Origin: Syntrophomonadaceae bacterium
Lineage (GTDB): Bacteria > Bacillota_D > Dethiobacteria > DTU022
Assembly (NCBI GenBank): GCA_003562605.1
Contig: PWUG01000344.1
Location: 1-6,439, forward strand
Length of the DNA stretch: 6,439 bases
Direction: 5' to 3'
Each line of letters begins with the position of its first letter. The stretch's first letter is position 1. Under the pieces are notes generated by a model. It worked only from the letters and a program-made list of their open reading frames with translations. It searched no databases and had not been told where the DNA came from. Positions 6,348 through 6,439 of the stretch are shown here, piece after piece. The position numbers were made by a program, and so were the translations under genes.

Positions 6348-6439
6348 TTACTTATTAATAATATCAACCCATTGCTCTACTATATCTTCTAAAGAAAAAT
6401 GTGATGCCCTTTCTATCCCTTTTTCTTTGTAATAACTCA
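6348..6439 (-). CDS. C-terminal end of an upstream gene, probably a glycosyltransferase (partial)
   Basis: The last 29 codons of a minus-strand frame enter from the right edge and end at TAA 6350-6348. The tail reads YYKEKGIERASHFSLEDIVEQW, then a short end. Its pattern of charged residues with aromatic/hydrophobic spacing, ending in a helix that begins with SLEDI, resembles the final helix of GT4 glycosyltransferases, where a Y-S/F-x-x-x-I/V segment closes the domain. That identity is an inference from so short a piece. The codon use is AT-rich like the next gene, and the 67-base gap to it suggests co-transcription. Confidence 0.6.
   Translation of the reverse strand, partial: SYYKEKGIERASHFSLEDIVEQWVDIINK

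Noticed and set aside
1..6439. CRISPR array, tRNA, rRNA or riboswitch
   Set aside because: No regularly spaced repeats were seen, and no cloverleaf or known conserved RNA element was recognised on either strand by eye.

Overview
The window looks like a surface-polysaccharide or protein-glycosylation locus from a bacterium, with insertion-sequence DNA at its left edge. The organism is probably a Gram-positive anaerobe of the Clostridia type. This rests on mixed base composition, purine-rich ribosome binding sites, TTG start use and the glycan gene families, so it is a low-confidence inference. No 16S rRNA or other taxonomic marker is present.

Layout. Positions 2-1297 (+) hold most of an IS4-superfamily (IS1634-like) DDE transposase whose N-terminus lies left of the window. 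Between it and the glycan genes is a 271-base convergent gap. This gap carries a tandem near-repeat directly after the transposase stop (1303-1326) and what looks like the C-terminal scrap of a second, IS630-like transposase (1395-1517). Everything to the right is on the minus strand. In transcription order it is: the last 29 codons of an unidentified gene (6439-6348), a GT4 glycosyltransferase (6280-5123), a PglA-like GT4 glycosyltransferase (4983-3865), a PglC-like phosphoglycosyl transferase (3751-3131), a 401-base AT-rich gap, and a PglE-like DegT/DnrJ/EryC1/StrS aminotransferase (2729-1569).

How the genes fit together. The aminotransferase would make an amino-deoxy nucleotide sugar. The PglC-like enzyme would move the sugar-1-phosphate onto undecaprenyl phosphate at the inner membrane face. 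The PglA-like enzyme would add the second sugar, and the other glycosyltransferase would extend the chain. The 4,6-dehydratase and N-acetyltransferase usually paired with the aminotransferase are not in the window, and the acetyltransferase's usual place between the PglC-like and PglE-like genes is the AT-rich gap.

The locus is compositionally patchy. In 60-base blocks I counted, the aminotransferase reaches 39/60 G+C and the upstream glycosyltransferase 20/60. The PglA-like gene switches within itself from 19/60 to 40/60. I see no CRISPR array, tRNA, rRNA or clearly novel system. The most interesting points are the mosaic composition, the empty acetyltransferase slot, the odd translation start of the PglA-like gene and the layered IS remnants.
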